Part shown: positions 7,351 to 15,637 of the stretch, one piece after another
How positions within the stretch are numbered: position 1 is the stretch's first letter
Layout: every line of letters begins with the position of its first letter
From: Candidatus Sulfopaludibacter sp. SbA3
GTDB taxonomy: Bacteria > Pseudomonadota > Alphaproteobacteria > Caulobacterales > Hyphomonadaceae
DNA: 61,951 nucleotides
Direction: 5' to 3'
Assembly (NCBI GenBank): GCA_945913285.1
Contig: CAMEDD010000013.1
Span: 1 to 61,951, forward strand
The notes under the pieces: model-generated
The model's input: only the letters and a program-made list of their open reading frames with translations
Told to the model about the DNA's origin: nothing
Database searches by the model: none
Translations under genes and position numbers: made by a program

Positions 7351-8577
7351 ATGAGTGAGACAAACACGTTCCCGATGCGGCAAGCGATTAACTGGACACC
7401 CACCCGCGCGGCGGGCCTCATCCGGCTTGAGGCTTTCTTGCCCAACGCCGGATACGCGTATGCCCGCACCCGGAACGTCGACCGCGGACCGGAGGACCGG
7501 TCGAACGTGTCGGCCCTGTCGCCGTGGATCCGCAGGCGGATGATCACTGAGGAAGAAGTGGTCGCAGCCGTGCTTGAACGCCACAGCCCGTCGGCCGCCG
7601 AAAAATTCATCCAGGAAGTCTTCTGGCGTACGTATTGGAAAGGCTGGCTCGAAATGCGGCCCGGCATCTGGGACCGCTTCAACCACGAACACGACCCGCT
7701 GTCGGCGGCCTTGGGCAGCGACCGCAAACTCGCGGCGGCGATGCGCGGCGAAACCGGTATCGAGGCGTTCGACCACTGGGCGCGGGAACTCGTCGATACC
7801 GGCTGGCTGCACAACCATGCGCGCATGTGGTTTGCGTCAATCTGGATCTTCACGCTTCGCCTGCCCTGGCAGCTCGGCGCGCGCTTCTTCTACGACCACC
7901 TCCTCGACGCTGACCCGGCGTCCAACACGCTGTCCTGGAGATGGGTTGCCGGCCTGCACACACGCGGCAAGCATTATCTTGCCCGCGCCTCGAATATTCG
8001 CGACAACACGCTCGGGCGGTTCGACCGGGCGAGCGGGCTGGACGAGTCCGCGCCGCCGCTGACCGAGGACGAGCCGTCCCTGCCCGCTCTGGCACGCCCG
8101 TCGTCCGGAGGCCGACCCACAGCGGCCCGCGTTGCGCTGCTGCTCACTGAGGAAGACCTGCATCCGGAGAGCTGGCCGCTTGAGGCGGACATTATCGCCT
8201 GCGCGGCGTTAGCAGTTTTTCCAGTCCATCCCGGTAGCCCGGCGGCCGAGTTCAGCACAGGCGCTTTGGCCGACGCGCTCGCACGGGCACAAAGCCGGTT
8301 CGGCGCCGAAGGACGATTGGTCGTCGCCGACGAGATCGCTGACTGGGCGCGCAGCACGGGCGCTGCGGAGATCGTTACTGGATTTGCGCCTGTCGGCCCC
8401 ATCGCCCGGTACCTTGATGCAGCCGAGCCGCGCCTTCAAGAACAGGGCCAGCGCCTCGTCCGGCTGCAGCGCGACTGGGACAAGCGGGCATGGCCGCTGG
8501 CGACAGCCGGTTTCTTTAAGATGAAGGCGCAGATTCCCAAGATGCTCGCCGAATCTGGGCTGATTTTGCCACGCTGA
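7351..8577 (+). CDS. Photolyase/cryptochrome-like FAD-binding protein, apparently permuted
   Basis: 408 residues. Residues about 12-230 match the helical FAD-binding half of photolyases: W.PTRAAGLIRLEAFLP, SNVSALSPWIRR, AEKFIQEVFWRTYWKGW, HNHARMWFASIW, and LSWRWVAGLHTRGKHYLARASNI. The N-terminal antenna/Rossmann domain normally found first is absent. A further domain at about 250-400 (ARVALLLTEEDL, DIIACAALAVFPV, GAAEIVTGFAPVGPIARYL) has alternating strands and helices and ends WDKRAWPLATAGFF, suggesting that the alpha/beta domain sits at the C-terminus. Role may be DNA repair or light signalling. ATG 7351 is the chosen start. Confidence 0.75.
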   Translation: MSETNTFPMRQAINWTPTRAAGLIRLEAFLPNAGYAYARTRNVDRGPEDRSNVSALSPWIRRRMITEEEVVAAVLERHSPSAAEKFIQEVFWRTYWKGWLEMRPGIWDRFNHEHDPLSAALGSDRKLAAAMRGETGIEAFDHWARELVDTGWLHNHARMWFASIWIFTLRLPWQLGARFFYDHLLDADPASNTLSWRWVAGLHTRGKHYLARASNIRDNTLGRFDRASGLDESAPPLTEDEPSLPALARPSSGGRPTAARVALLLTEEDLHPESWPLEADIIACAALAVFPVHPGSPAAEFSTGALADALARAQSRFGAEGRLVVADEIADWARSTGAAEIVTGFAPVGPIARYLDAAEPRLQEQGQRLVRLQRDWDKRAWPLATAGFFKMKAQIPKMLAESGLILPR

Positions 8578-9001
8578 CACTTCGCATTGAAACCAGCGAA
8601 AAAGCACGACTTGCAAGTCATGACGCCTACTCGCGGACTCGCAACGCCGCTTCACATCTTGAAAGAACCGTCCATGTGAACCGCGCCGGCAAACCCGGAG
8701 GCTATTTGGCTGGTGTCCCTGCAGCCAGGGTGGTTTCCTCTGGCGCCGCAGGGGCAATAGTCCAGGCTTCTGGCGAATGGTCCTGACCGGAAGTTTAGGG
8801 CCAGGTCCACATCGACCAGTGTTCTGCGCGACCGGCAGGGTCACTTTAAGACCGACATCGGGATGTCAGTCGGCCGCTCGGCCAGCGCCGCTGTAGACTT
8901 TGAAGAGTGAGTGGGGCCGCCGACCGGGATTGGTATCGGTTTCGTGGCTGGCATCGGCTTGCTTCCCTTGGCGTCTTACAAGCTTTAACTAAATCGCCGT
9001 C
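8578..9001. other. Gap without a supported gene
   Basis: About 420 bases between the photolyase-like gene and the Sel1-repeat gene. One plus-strand frame stays open past the photolyase stop for roughly 65 codons without a good start. I see no RNA gene and no terminator with a T-run. Confidence 0.35.
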
Positions 9002-9649
9002 ATGAGCGATCCACAGACCCTTTTTGAACGTGCCCACCACTTGCTGGCGCAGACCAGTGGCGGGGACCGGCTGGATGCGGCGGCCAGGCTTCTGAGGGAG
9101 GCAGCCGACCGCGGCCATCCGGGCGCGGCGAACAATCTTGGCGTGCTGCTACAGCATGGCCGCGGCACGCAGGCCGATCTGCAGGATGCGCGGTCCTATT
9201 ATGCGATGGCTGCTGACGCAGGATTGCCTGCAGCCCAGTTCAATCTCGGCTTCATGTATCTGAACGGGCTTGGAGGCGATCAGGATCCGGCGATCGCCAG
9301 GCAACTCTTCGAACTGGCCGCAGCTGGAGAGGATACAGATGCCCTCTCGCATATGGGACGGATGGCCATGCTGGGAGACGGCGGGGCGCAGGACACTGAG
9401 GCAGCAAGGACCTATTGGGAAAGGGGCGCGGCCCTCGGTGATAGCCGGTGCGCCTTCAATCTCGGTGTTGCCGCCGCTGGCGGGCATGGCGCACCTCCCG
9501 ATTTCGTACGCGCCCATGGCTGGTTCCGCCGGGCAGATATGCTCGGCAACCCGGGCGCGGCGGCCGAACTGCGAAAACTAGATGCTGTCATGGATGAAGT
9601 CGAGCGATCCCAAGTGATGGCGGAACGGGCTGCCCAGCACCAATCATGA
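9002..9649 (+). CDS. Sel1-like repeat protein
   Basis: 215 residues made mostly of Sel1-like (TPR-related) repeats of about 36 residues, for example AARLLREAADRGHPGAANNLGVLLQHGRG, ARSYYAMAADAGLPAAQFNLGFMYLNGLG, and a terminal AHGWFRRADMLGNPGAAAEL. Such arrays form superhelical scaffolds for protein-protein contacts in signalling or envelope functions. No signal peptide, so likely cytoplasmic. ATG at 9002 fits the start of the first helix. The stop overlaps a possible following ATG at 9646. Confidence 0.85.
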   Translation: MSDPQTLFERAHHLLAQTSGGDRLDAAARLLREAADRGHPGAANNLGVLLQHGRGTQADLQDARSYYAMAADAGLPAAQFNLGFMYLNGLGGDQDPAIARQLFELAAAGEDTDALSHMGRMAMLGDGGAQDTEAARTYWERGAALGDSRCAFNLGVAAAGGHGAPPDFVRAHGWFRRADMLGNPGAAAELRKLDAVMDEVERSQVMAERAAQHQS

Positions 9650-9990
9650 TCGAGACAACATGCTTGAGGCGCGTCACCGGCAATTCGAGCTGGTGGAAAG
9701 CAAAAAAGTACCGGCGCGAAACGGCTGAAGCCCTATTTGACTATCGTGCCCGAGGCTGGCGCCTCGTCGCCATTCGCCGCCTAACAACTGCGGGCGTCGA
9801 TACCCGCATTTTTTCCGAATATACCCTTGAGCGGGAACACGCCGGGGCTGACGCGTGCGCCGCGTCTCGGGAGAATGACCCGCCTGAGTTACGGGATGCT
9901 GGGCTGGCGTATATCGCTGTTGAAGGCGAGGCCGGCTGCGATCATGATCGGCAGCCAAAGGCAGGATCGCCTCAGTACCGTCATTCGTAA
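9646..9990 (+). CDS. Doubtful ORF after the Sel1 gene
   Basis: Starts with an ATGA overlap with the Sel1 gene, which favours translation. Residues 15-65 (KAKKYRRETAEALFDYRARGWRLVAIRRL) look protein-like; the rest is low-complexity and overlaps a duplicated minus-strand segment at 9925-9985. No recognisable domain. A second ATG at 9660 in another frame gives a 22-residue peptide. It may be a decayed gene. Confidence 0.3.
   Translation: MIETTCLRRVTGNSSWWKAKKYRRETAEALFDYRARGWRLVAIRRLTTAGVDTRIFSEYTLEREHAGADACAASRENDPPELRDAGLAYIAVEGEAGCDHDRQPKAGSPQYRHS
9889..9984 (-). CDS. Tiny hydrophobic peptide ORF, copy B of a duplicated segment
   Basis: A 31-residue minus-strand frame starting at ATG 9984 (MTVLRRSCLWLPIMIAAGLA...) with one short hydrophobic stretch. 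Its ATGA overlaps the stop of an upstream frame ending in MTMFGELQPGGGEAYE. A diverged version of both pieces is found at about 7154-7265. Function unknown. The overlap arrangement and the second copy are the only support. Confidence 0.35.
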   Translation of the reverse strand: MTVLRRSCLWLPIMIAAGLAFNSDIRQPSIP

Positions 9991-10134
9991 GCCTCGCCGC
10001 CACCCGGCTGCAGTTCGCCGAACATAGTCATCCGCCGCTTCAAGACGAACGGCTGCTTGGGGGCAAGTTCGATGCCGACCTAACCGCCGCGTTCCAGCAT
10101 CAAGTGGAGTAGTTACCTGGGGTTACAGCACCTC

Positions 10135-10179
10135 CTCGTTGATTTTGCTGAAACGGACTGGGTCGTCTTCTGGCGCCGA
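10135..10179 (-). repeat. Diverged repeat, copy B (SAPExDPxxFSxINE segment)
   Basis: Partner of 6596-6640, aligned without gaps over 45 bases. On the minus strand it ends ...SAPEDDPVRFSKINEEVL followed by TAA at 10125-10123. An in-frame stop lies shortly upstream, so only the tail is preserved here. The 304-base gap at 9991-10294 holds nothing else I can support. Confidence 0.55.
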
Positions 10180-10300
10180 GCTACAAACTCAGCGCGGCAT
10201 AGAGCCACGGCGGGGACATCAGGTTGCTGCAGACGTTGACTTGATTGTCCAAAAATGCGGTTGGGCAGCGCGGTGGATCTGCAGGCTTTGAAAGTTGTCA

Positions 10301-11050
10301 ATGTTGTCGTCACTTACCCAGTCGGGGCAAGCTTTCCTGGACCAGCTTGTCCGCGGTCTGACCGGCGGGCGGCCCGAGGAGCTGCTTGTTGTACTGATCG
10401 GGCTTGGCTGCACGGCCTATATCATCTTCCGGGAAGGCGGCCGGGTCTGGGCGTTCCTCTATTTTGCGGCGATTCCATTTCTCAATTGGTCGTTTGGAGT
10501 CATTGAACCGTTGTGCCTTGTCACACCAGGCTCGGGTGAGCCCGGGAGGGTCATGTTCGATGCCTGTCTCATGGAGAATGTCGCCGTTTTCTCCAAAGGT
10601 ATCAGCGTTCATCCGCTTACGATTGTGACGGGTCTCGTCTTTGTTCTTCGTGATTTTGTTCAGCGACGGATGGGCCAGCGGGTCCTGATCGTCATGGGTC
10701 TGGGGATTGCCTGGGCATTCTATTATGCATGGCCGGTGATTGCGATTGCGTCGGGGATTGCCTTTGCGGTTTCAGAACTTGCCGATTGGGCGCTCTACAC
10801 CTTTACCCGCTACCGGCTTTCGACGCGTATACTTTTGTCCTCGGCCGTCGCTGCGCCGATCGATACGACTATTTTCCTGTTTGGCGCCGATCTGGCGGTT
10901 CAGTTGCAATTGGGTGAGCCAGCCGGAACGATGCTGCACCCGGCCAACTGGATTGTATTTGTGATCGGAAAGATGGTTGGGGCCTATGCTGTCTCGATAG
11001 CCGTCCGGCGCCGCGAAGATGCCGGACTTGTCAGTCCAGCATCGGTCTGA
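10301..11050 (+). CDS. VUT-family transporter (YhhQ/queuosine-precursor type)
   Basis: About 249 residues with five or six membrane segments. The family signature of the VUT/DUF165 (COG1738) group is visible near the middle: ASGIAFAVSELADWALYTF followed by SSAVAAPIDTTIFL. Members import small metabolites, with queuosine precursors the established case for E. coli YhhQ. This protein is a divergent member, so the substrate is uncertain. ATG 10301 and TTG 10295 are both possible starts, neither with a strong ribosome-binding site. Convergent with the DHFR-like gene and adjoining it end to end. Confidence 0.75.
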   Translation: MLSSLTQSGQAFLDQLVRGLTGGRPEELLVVLIGLGCTAYIIFREGGRVWAFLYFAAIPFLNWSFGVIEPLCLVTPGSGEPGRVMFDACLMENVAVFSKGISVHPLTIVTGLVFVLRDFVQRRMGQRVLIVMGLGIAWAFYYAWPVIAIASGIAFAVSELADWALYTFTRYRLSTRILLSSAVAAPIDTTIFLFGADLAVQLQLGEPAGTMLHPANWIVFVIGKMVGAYAVSIAVRRREDAGLVSPASV

Positions 11051-11602
11051 TCAGGCGCAATCCGGGGCCCAGGTGACAACATGGACGCCTGTATCAATCG
11101 TGCGGGTTGATGCCGCGCTATATCCAAACGAGGCAAGCACGTGGGCCGCAGTAAGCCCGCCTGTTTCGACCGCGCTGAAGACCCCGGTTCCGCCCGGAAG
11201 CGTGACGCCTTCGATCTGACTGAGATGAAAGGCCGTGTAACAGTGCGGCGGGCGCAGGAAATAATCAAAAACATCTCGGCCGCCGGCGACGGCTATGTGT
11301 TGCACAGGATAACCAAGTGCTTTGACCGCGGCTTCCAGAGAGGCCACAGCCGGATTCCAAAAGACGACATCTCCCTGTCGCTCGTTGCGCGCAACCGACC
11401 GGGTGAGCACGAGGCGGCGCCTGCGTCTGGGGTTGGGGGTCACGTCATGGCTGCGCCTGCCGAGCGCAACGATGTCAGCCGCGTCAAGTCCGTCCTGAAA
11501 GAAGGCCCATTCGGCATCGTTTTTCAAAGCGTCTGGCATCTGCCCCGCCGCGTCAGCAATCCGGTCATCATCGCCGACGACGGCATAACCTTCGATACGC
11601 AT
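11051..11602 (-). CDS. Dihydrofolate-reductase-like protein
   Basis: About 183 residues from ATG 11602. The fold resembles the RibD C-terminal/DHFR superfamily: MRIEGYAVVGDDDRIADAAG at the start, DAADIVALGRRSHD for the nucleotide-binding strand, RRRLVLTRSVA, and HIAVAGGRDVFDYFL (the G-G-x-x-(I/V)-(Y/F) region). The Asp/Glu and Trp expected of true folate reductases are not apparent, so the substrate may differ. It meets the VUT transporter gene tail to tail. Confidence 0.65.
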   Translation of the reverse strand: MRIEGYAVVGDDDRIADAAGQMPDALKNDAEWAFFQDGLDAADIVALGRRSHDVTPNPRRRRRLVLTRSVARNERQGDVVFWNPAVASLEAAVKALGYPVQHIAVAGGRDVFDYFLRPPHCYTAFHLSQIEGVTLPGGTGVFSAVETGGLTAAHVLASFGYSAASTRTIDTGVHVVTWAPDCA

Positions 11603-11717
11603 TGAGGCCCCCATCCGGCGATTTAGCGCCGGAGGGCGTCACCCCCGGGTCGCTGCATGCTCGCGGTTCGGTCGCAGAAACGCAAGCGACGAGTTGAAGT
11701 CAGCGGAACCTGTGTTT

Positions 11718-11772
11718 CGGCGTGCAAGTTTGACCCCTTAGGCGGGGTTATCGGCGTCCAACTTTGACCCCC
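11718..11772. repeat. IS21 left terminal repeats (two copies)
   Basis: Two direct copies of a roughly 20-base motif, 11718-11737 and 11752-11772, sharing CGGCGT.CAA.TTTGACCCC. They are the expected IstA-binding sites. Confidence 0.8.
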
Positions 11773-11809
11773 CGTTTGGAGTGTTTGACCATCCGCGTTT
11801 TGCGAGCGG

Positions 11810-13321
11810 ATGGAGCGGGAGTTGAAGGGCGTGGATACGATTGCGCGGGTTCGGCGGGCGTTTCATCAGCAAGGATGGTCGGTGAAGCGGATCAGCCGGG
11901 AGCTGCATGTTTCGCGCAACACTGTCCGCAAGATACTGAGGACCGGCGAGACCGAGTTCACCTATGAGCGCGAAGTCCAACCGATGCCGAAGCTCGGCGA
12001 CTGGACCGGTGAGCTGGACCGGCTGCTTGCCTCGAACGAGGGCAAGGCGTCGAAGGAGCGCCTGACGCTGATCCGGATCTTCGAGGAGCTTCGCGCGCTT
12101 GGATATGAGGGCGGCTATGACTCCGTCCGTCGCTATGCCCGCTCCTGGTCGAAGGCGCGCGGCGCGGCGATGGCCGACGCCTATGTCCCACTGTTTTACG
12201 AGCCCGGCGAAGCCTACCAGTTCGATTGGAGCCACGAGATTATCGTCGTCAACGGCGTGACGACGCCGGTGAAGGTTGCCCACGTCCGGCTCTGTCATAG
12301 CCGGATGATGTTCGTGCGGGCCTACATGCGCGAGAGCCAGGAGATGGTCTTTGACGCGCACGACCGCGCGTTCGCGTTCTTCCGCGGCGCCTGTACGCGC
12401 GGCATCTACGACAATATGAAGACGGCGGTCGATGCGATCTTCTCTGGCAAGACCCGCCAGTACAACCGGCGCTTTCTGCAGATGTGCAGCCACTACCTTG
12501 TCGAGCCGGTAGCGTGCACACCCGCGTCTGGCTGGGAGAAGGGTCAAGTCGAGAACCAGGTCGGCCTGGTGCGCGAACGCTTCTTCACGCCGCGCGTGCG
12601 CGTAAAGAGCCTCGGCGAGCTCAATGCCTGGCTGATTGATCGCTGCGTCGCCTATGCCAAGGCGCACAAGCATCCCGAGCATGCCGATCTGACGATCTGG
12701 GATGCTTTCGAGCAAGAGCGCCCCTCGCTGGTGCCCTATGTCGGGCCATTTGACGGTTTTCACTCCGTGCCCGCATCAGTCTCGAAGACCTGCTTGGTCC
12801 GATATGACAACAACCGATACTCGGTGATCTCGACGGCGGTCGGCAGGCCGGTTGAAGTACACGCCTATGCCGAGCGGATTGTCATGCGCCAGGACGGCAA
12901 GGTCGTCGGCGAGCACCCCCGCTCCTTTGGCCGGGGCGAGACCCTCTTCGATCCGTGGCACTATGTGCCCGTTCTTACCCGCAAGCCTGGCGCGCTGCGC
13001 AATGGCGCGCCGTTCCGCGAGTGGAGACTGCCGGCCGCGATGACCTCCGTGCGCCGCAAGCTGAAGACCGCGCCAGACGGTGACCGGCAGATGGTCGCGA
13101 TCCTCGGATGTGTGTCCGTCGATGGGCTCGCTGCTGTCGAGGCAGCCTGCGAGGAAGCGCTTGAACAAGGCGTCTTCTCTGCGCCCGTCATCCTCAACAT
13201 CCTCGCGCGCCGACGCGATCCTGCGCCCGTGCCTTTGTTGCAGACACCCGCAACCCTGCAGCTCGCCCACGCACCCGTGGCCGACTGCGCCCGATACGAC
13301 CGCCTGAGAAGGATAGACTGA
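11810..13321 (+). CDS. istA: IS21 transposase IstA
   Basis: 503 residues. An N-terminal helix-turn-helix ([30 protein letters not shown], about residues 14-43) recognises the element ends. A DDE integrase core follows: YQFDWSHE carries the first Asp, [11 protein letters not shown] the second, and [12 protein letters not shown] the Glu. A C-terminal beta region contains [10 protein letters not shown]. IstA cuts and joins DNA together with the IstB ATPase. ATG 11810 follows a GAGCGG stretch. The stop is one base before the istB ATG, so translation is probably coupled. Confidence 0.93.
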   Translation: MERELKGVDTIARVRRAFHQQGWSVKRISRELHVSRNTVRKILRTGETEFTYEREVQPMPKLGDWTGELDRLLASNEGKASKERLTLIRIFEELRALGYEGGYDSVRRYARSWSKARGAAMADAYVPLFYEPGEAYQFDWSHEIIVVNGVTTPVKVAHVRLCHSRMMFVRAYMRESQEMVFDAHDRAFAFFRGACTRGIYDNMKTAVDAIFSGKTRQYNRRFLQMCSHYLVEPVACTPASGWEKGQVENQVGLVRERFFTPRVRVKSLGELNAWLIDRCVAYAKAHKHPEHADLTIWDAFEQERPSLVPYVGPFDGFHSVPASVSKTCLVRYDNNRYSVISTAVGRPVEVHAYAERIVMRQDGKVVGEHPRSFGRGETLFDPWHYVPVLTRKPGALRNGAPFREWRLPAAMTSVRRKLKTAPDGDRQMVAILGCVSVDGLAAVEAACEEALEQGVFSAPVILNILARRRDPAPVPLLQTPATLQLAHAPVADCARYDRLRRID

Positions 13322-13322
13322 C

Positions 13323-14051
13323 ATGGACCGGACAGACGTTCTCGACCTCATGGCAACGCTCAAGCTCTATGGCATGCGCAGCGCCTATGACGAGATCATG
13401 AGCAATGCCATCAAGCGCCAGCACGAACCGCCAAGGCTCGTCGGTGACCTCCTGCAGTCGGAGATCGCAGAGAAGCAGGCGCGCTCGATCCGTTACCAGC
13501 TCACCGTCGCCAAGCTACCGCTGGCGAAAGATCTTGAGGAGTTCGAGTTTAACGGCACGCCGATCAACGAAGCCCTCGTGCGCGATCTCCTCTCCGGCGC
13601 CTTCGTTGCCGACCAGCGCAATGTCGTGCTCGTCGGCGGCACTGGTACAGGCAAGACCCATCTCGCGATCGCCATCGCGCGCGCACTCATTCGCAGCGGC
13701 ACGCGCGGCCGCTTCTTCAATACGGTCGATCTCGTCAACAATCTCGAGATCGAAGCGCGAAGCGGCAAACAGGGCCGTCTCGCCGATTACCTGACCCGGC
13801 TCGACTTCGTGATCATGGACGAACTCGGTTACCTGCCGTTCGCGCAGGCTGGCGGCCAGCTGCTGTTCCACCTCATCAGTAAACTCTACGAACGTACCTC
13901 GATCATCGTCACCACCAACCTCGCGTTCGGTGAGTGGCCGACCGTGTTCGGCGATGCAAAGATGACCACTGCACTTCTCGACCGGCTCACGCATCACTGC
14001 GAAATCATCGAGACCGGAAACGACAGCTGGCGGTTCAAGAACCGCGCCTGA
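13323..14051 (+). CDS. istB: IS21 helper ATPase IstB
   Basis: 242 residues, DnaA/DnaC-type AAA+ ATPase. Walker A is GGTGTGKTH (about residues 109-117), Walker B is [11 protein letters not shown], and sensor residues follow in [13 protein letters not shown]. An N-terminal helical region precedes the ATPase. IstB selects target DNA and stimulates IstA. Length and motifs are complete. It starts directly after istA. Confidence 0.93.
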   Translation: MDRTDVLDLMATLKLYGMRSAYDEIMSNAIKRQHEPPRLVGDLLQSEIAEKQARSIRYQLTVAKLPLAKDLEEFEFNGTPINEALVRDLLSGAFVADQRNVVLVGGTGTGKTHLAIAIARALIRSGTRGRFFNTVDLVNNLEIEARSGKQGRLADYLTRLDFVIMDELGYLPFAQAGGQLLFHLISKLYERTSIIVTTNLAFGEWPTVFGDAKMTTALLDRLTHHCEIIETGNDSWRFKNRA

Positions 14052-14066
14052 GCATCCGGCCGCCCG

Positions 14067-14117
14067 CTGGCCCAGGCCGGTTCCACTCGTTTGAAAAGTT
14101 GCACCGGCCTGGGCCAG
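14067..14117 (+). terminator. Perfect 15-bp hairpin after istB
   Basis: 14067-14081 is exactly complementary to 14103-14117 (CTGGCCCAGGCCGGT type), with a 21-base loop. There is no T-run, so a plain Rho-independent terminator is unlikely. It could block read-through into or out of the element or protect the transcript 3' end. Confidence 0.55.
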
Positions 14118-14133
14118 CTACCACAGCGCAGGT

Positions 14134-14177
14134 GGGGTCAATTTTGGACGCCGAAAGGGGGTCAATTTTGCGCGCCG
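14134..14177. repeat. IS21 right terminal repeats (two copies)
   Basis: 14134-14153 and 14158-14177, inverted relative to the left-end copies and sharing GGGGTCAATTTTG..CGCCG. Confidence 0.8.
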
Positions 14178-14194
14178 ATTGACAGATCACCCAC

Positions 14195-14485
14195 ATGGAC
14201 ATGTGGGAACAACAGTTCGTGGACTTGGTCGTGCCTGGGTTCATCAGGTTCGAGGGTGATGAAGGCGAGATGCGTTTCGTAGCGGTTCGCGCCTGGCTGG
14301 ATGTCCGGTTCTCGGAAGCCGAGGGACTACCTACCGCCGATTTCAGCTGGCAGGGACTGGACGAGCGAGACGACAGGAGCGGACGCGGCAAAGCGATCAT
14401 CTTCGAACCCGGACGCATCACCGGTCAGGTTTATTTCCACATGGGTGATGAAGCCGGTTTCGAAGCTGTCCGTGAGGATCGTTGA
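14195..14485 (+). CDS. Hypothetical protein, 96 aa, possibly 5'-truncated by IS21
   Basis: Not assigned to a named family. The sequence looks like a real compact beta-rich protein (MDMWEQQFVDLVVPGF, MRFVAVRAWLDVRF, ADFSWQGLDE, GRITGQVYFHMGDE). I recall similar unnamed proteins of about this length starting near MDMWE, in which case it is complete. The ATG lies only 11 bases from the IS21 tip, so its native promoter has been displaced and any expression would start from the element. Confidence 0.6.
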   Translation: MDMWEQQFVDLVVPGFIRFEGDEGEMRFVAVRAWLDVRFSEAEGLPTADFSWQGLDERDDRSGRGKAIIFEPGRITGQVYFHMGDEAGFEAVREDR

Positions 14486-14978
14486 GCCGCGCCAATTGAC
14501 CCCGGCAGCCTTTACCGCGCTGGTGACTCACAGAACGTCTCTGGCGGTGATTTCGCGCTCTTCCGCTGGTTTGGTAGCGGCGGGAAAAGAGACCGCTCCT
14601 GAGCGACCTGGAGCGATCAACGCCGGAGGTCGTCAAACACGAAGGCAGACCGCTCGGGAACAGCGCCGATACGCTCGTTGCCAACCGTCAGCAGGCGGTC
14701 ATTCAGCGCGGTTGAGCGAAGTTATACGAAAGGCATACGCAAGTTATGCCGGGTTTCGAAAATGCTGTTTCCGGGACGTTAGTTCGGCCTGCGTCAGCTA
14801 AGGAATCGAACTGCTCGGAATGGACGGGATGAGCATACAAGGCGATCGTGTCCGGGAACTTCAGGGTCTAAACCTTGCCGCAAGAGGTTCTGCGAATGAT
14901 CCATCCGCGGCGCTCTCCGACGCTGCACCAAGCCGTTCCGAAGCGGGGTCAAATCCGGATCGGAGCCGAACATAGGCA

Positions 14979-15107
14979 AAATGCCTATTTTGGTTGCATA
15001 CGCCTCTCTATATATAAATAGTATAACGCTATTAGCCTTCTGACCTTCTGTTCTTAGATAAAAACAGAAAAAATTGAGAAGCGCGTTTGTAACCAAAATA
15101 GGCATTT
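14979..15107. repeat. 17-bp perfect inverted repeat flanking about 95 bp of AT-rich DNA
   Basis: 14979-14995 (AAATGCCTATTTTGGTT) and 15091-15107 are exact reverse complements. The left arm also forms a local hairpin with the preceding ATAGGCA. The enclosed DNA is strikingly AT-rich (TATATATAAATAGTATAAC) in a GC-rich background. It may be a miniature element, a phage-type operator pair or a promoter region. Confidence 0.6.
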
Positions 15108-15585
15108 CCAGAGCTGGTCCGGAATTGAACCACCGCCGGTGCGATGTCGGGACCCACTCCGGGAACGTCCCCGACCCACTCTGTTTCTGCCACCCTGGTG
15201 CGCCGAAGGGTGCGCGCTCAGTGCCACCCGGACCGCGCCGGATCGGCACCTGCGTTCCTCACCTTCCCGATATCACGTGCGATCGCTTCCGGGGATCATC
15301 GATAGCGACCGACGCGGTGAAATGACCGCTTCTTGCAGAACGCGCCAGATTGCTCACTGGCGACCGTCCCGGTCCCTCCGCTGTCCGACTGCGGCCAGCT
15401 TGCCGACGAGGTTTCTGGCGCAATCTGGAGTCACTGGCGCGGTGTTTGGAACTGACCTCGATCGACCCAGGTCTTTGTTGCATCGGATGTGATCAGAAAC
15501 CGAGGGGCAAATGATTCATTGCGATGTAAAAGAGGGCCGACGCCAAACCACCGAAAACAAGGCATTCACAGAGTGAAAAAGGAAA

Positions 15586-15609
15586 CCCGTCGATGCTAGC
15601 ATCGACGGG
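15586..15609 (-). terminator. Rho-independent terminator of the lipoprotein pair
   Basis: A 24-base perfect palindrome (CCCGTCGATGCT and its complement) followed on the minus strand by TTTCCTTTTTC. It lies about 30 bases past the stop of the minus-strand lipoprotein gene. Confidence 0.8.
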
Positions 15610-15637
15610 CTCCTTCGATTTGCGTTGCTCGCGGATA

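Larger units (their letters stand above)
11711..14184 (+). mobile_element. Complete IS21-family insertion sequence
   Basis: Two transposition genes (istA, istB) are flanked by terminal regions with multiple inverted repeats, as is usual for IS21. Left repeats at 11718-11737 and 11752-11772 (CGGCGTGCAAGTTTGACCCC type) match right repeats at 14134-14153 and 14158-14177 in inverse orientation. The tips read TGT at 11711 and ACA at 14184. I see no clear target-site duplication in the flanking bases (GGAACC on the left, GATCAC on the right). Both genes are intact, so the element may be active. Confidence 0.9.
14486..15637. other. Long gap with a 17-bp inverted repeat around AT-rich DNA
   Basis: About 1.15 kb without a supported gene. 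Several frames of 70-190 codons exist but none has a domain or a sensible start. The stretch 14979-15107 holds an AT-rich core between inverted repeats (separate entry). Around 15118-15160 the minus strand resembles part of a tRNA (GACATCG... GGTTCAATTCC), but the arms do not pair. Confidence 0.4.

Noticed and set aside
8585-8690. Possible DUF2256 fragment after the photolyase-like gene
   Set aside because: Only a few residues (AKKHDL) resemble that family and the Cys pattern is missing.
11738-12763. 341-codon minus-strand frame over istA
   Set aside because: Shadow of the transposase; no start signal or domain.
15118-15160. tRNA-like stretch on the minus strand (GACATCG ... GGTTCAATTCC)
   Set aside because: The T-arm and acceptor do not pair, so it is not a working tRNA. 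It could be an old att remnant but similarity to tRNA-Val is too weak to claim.
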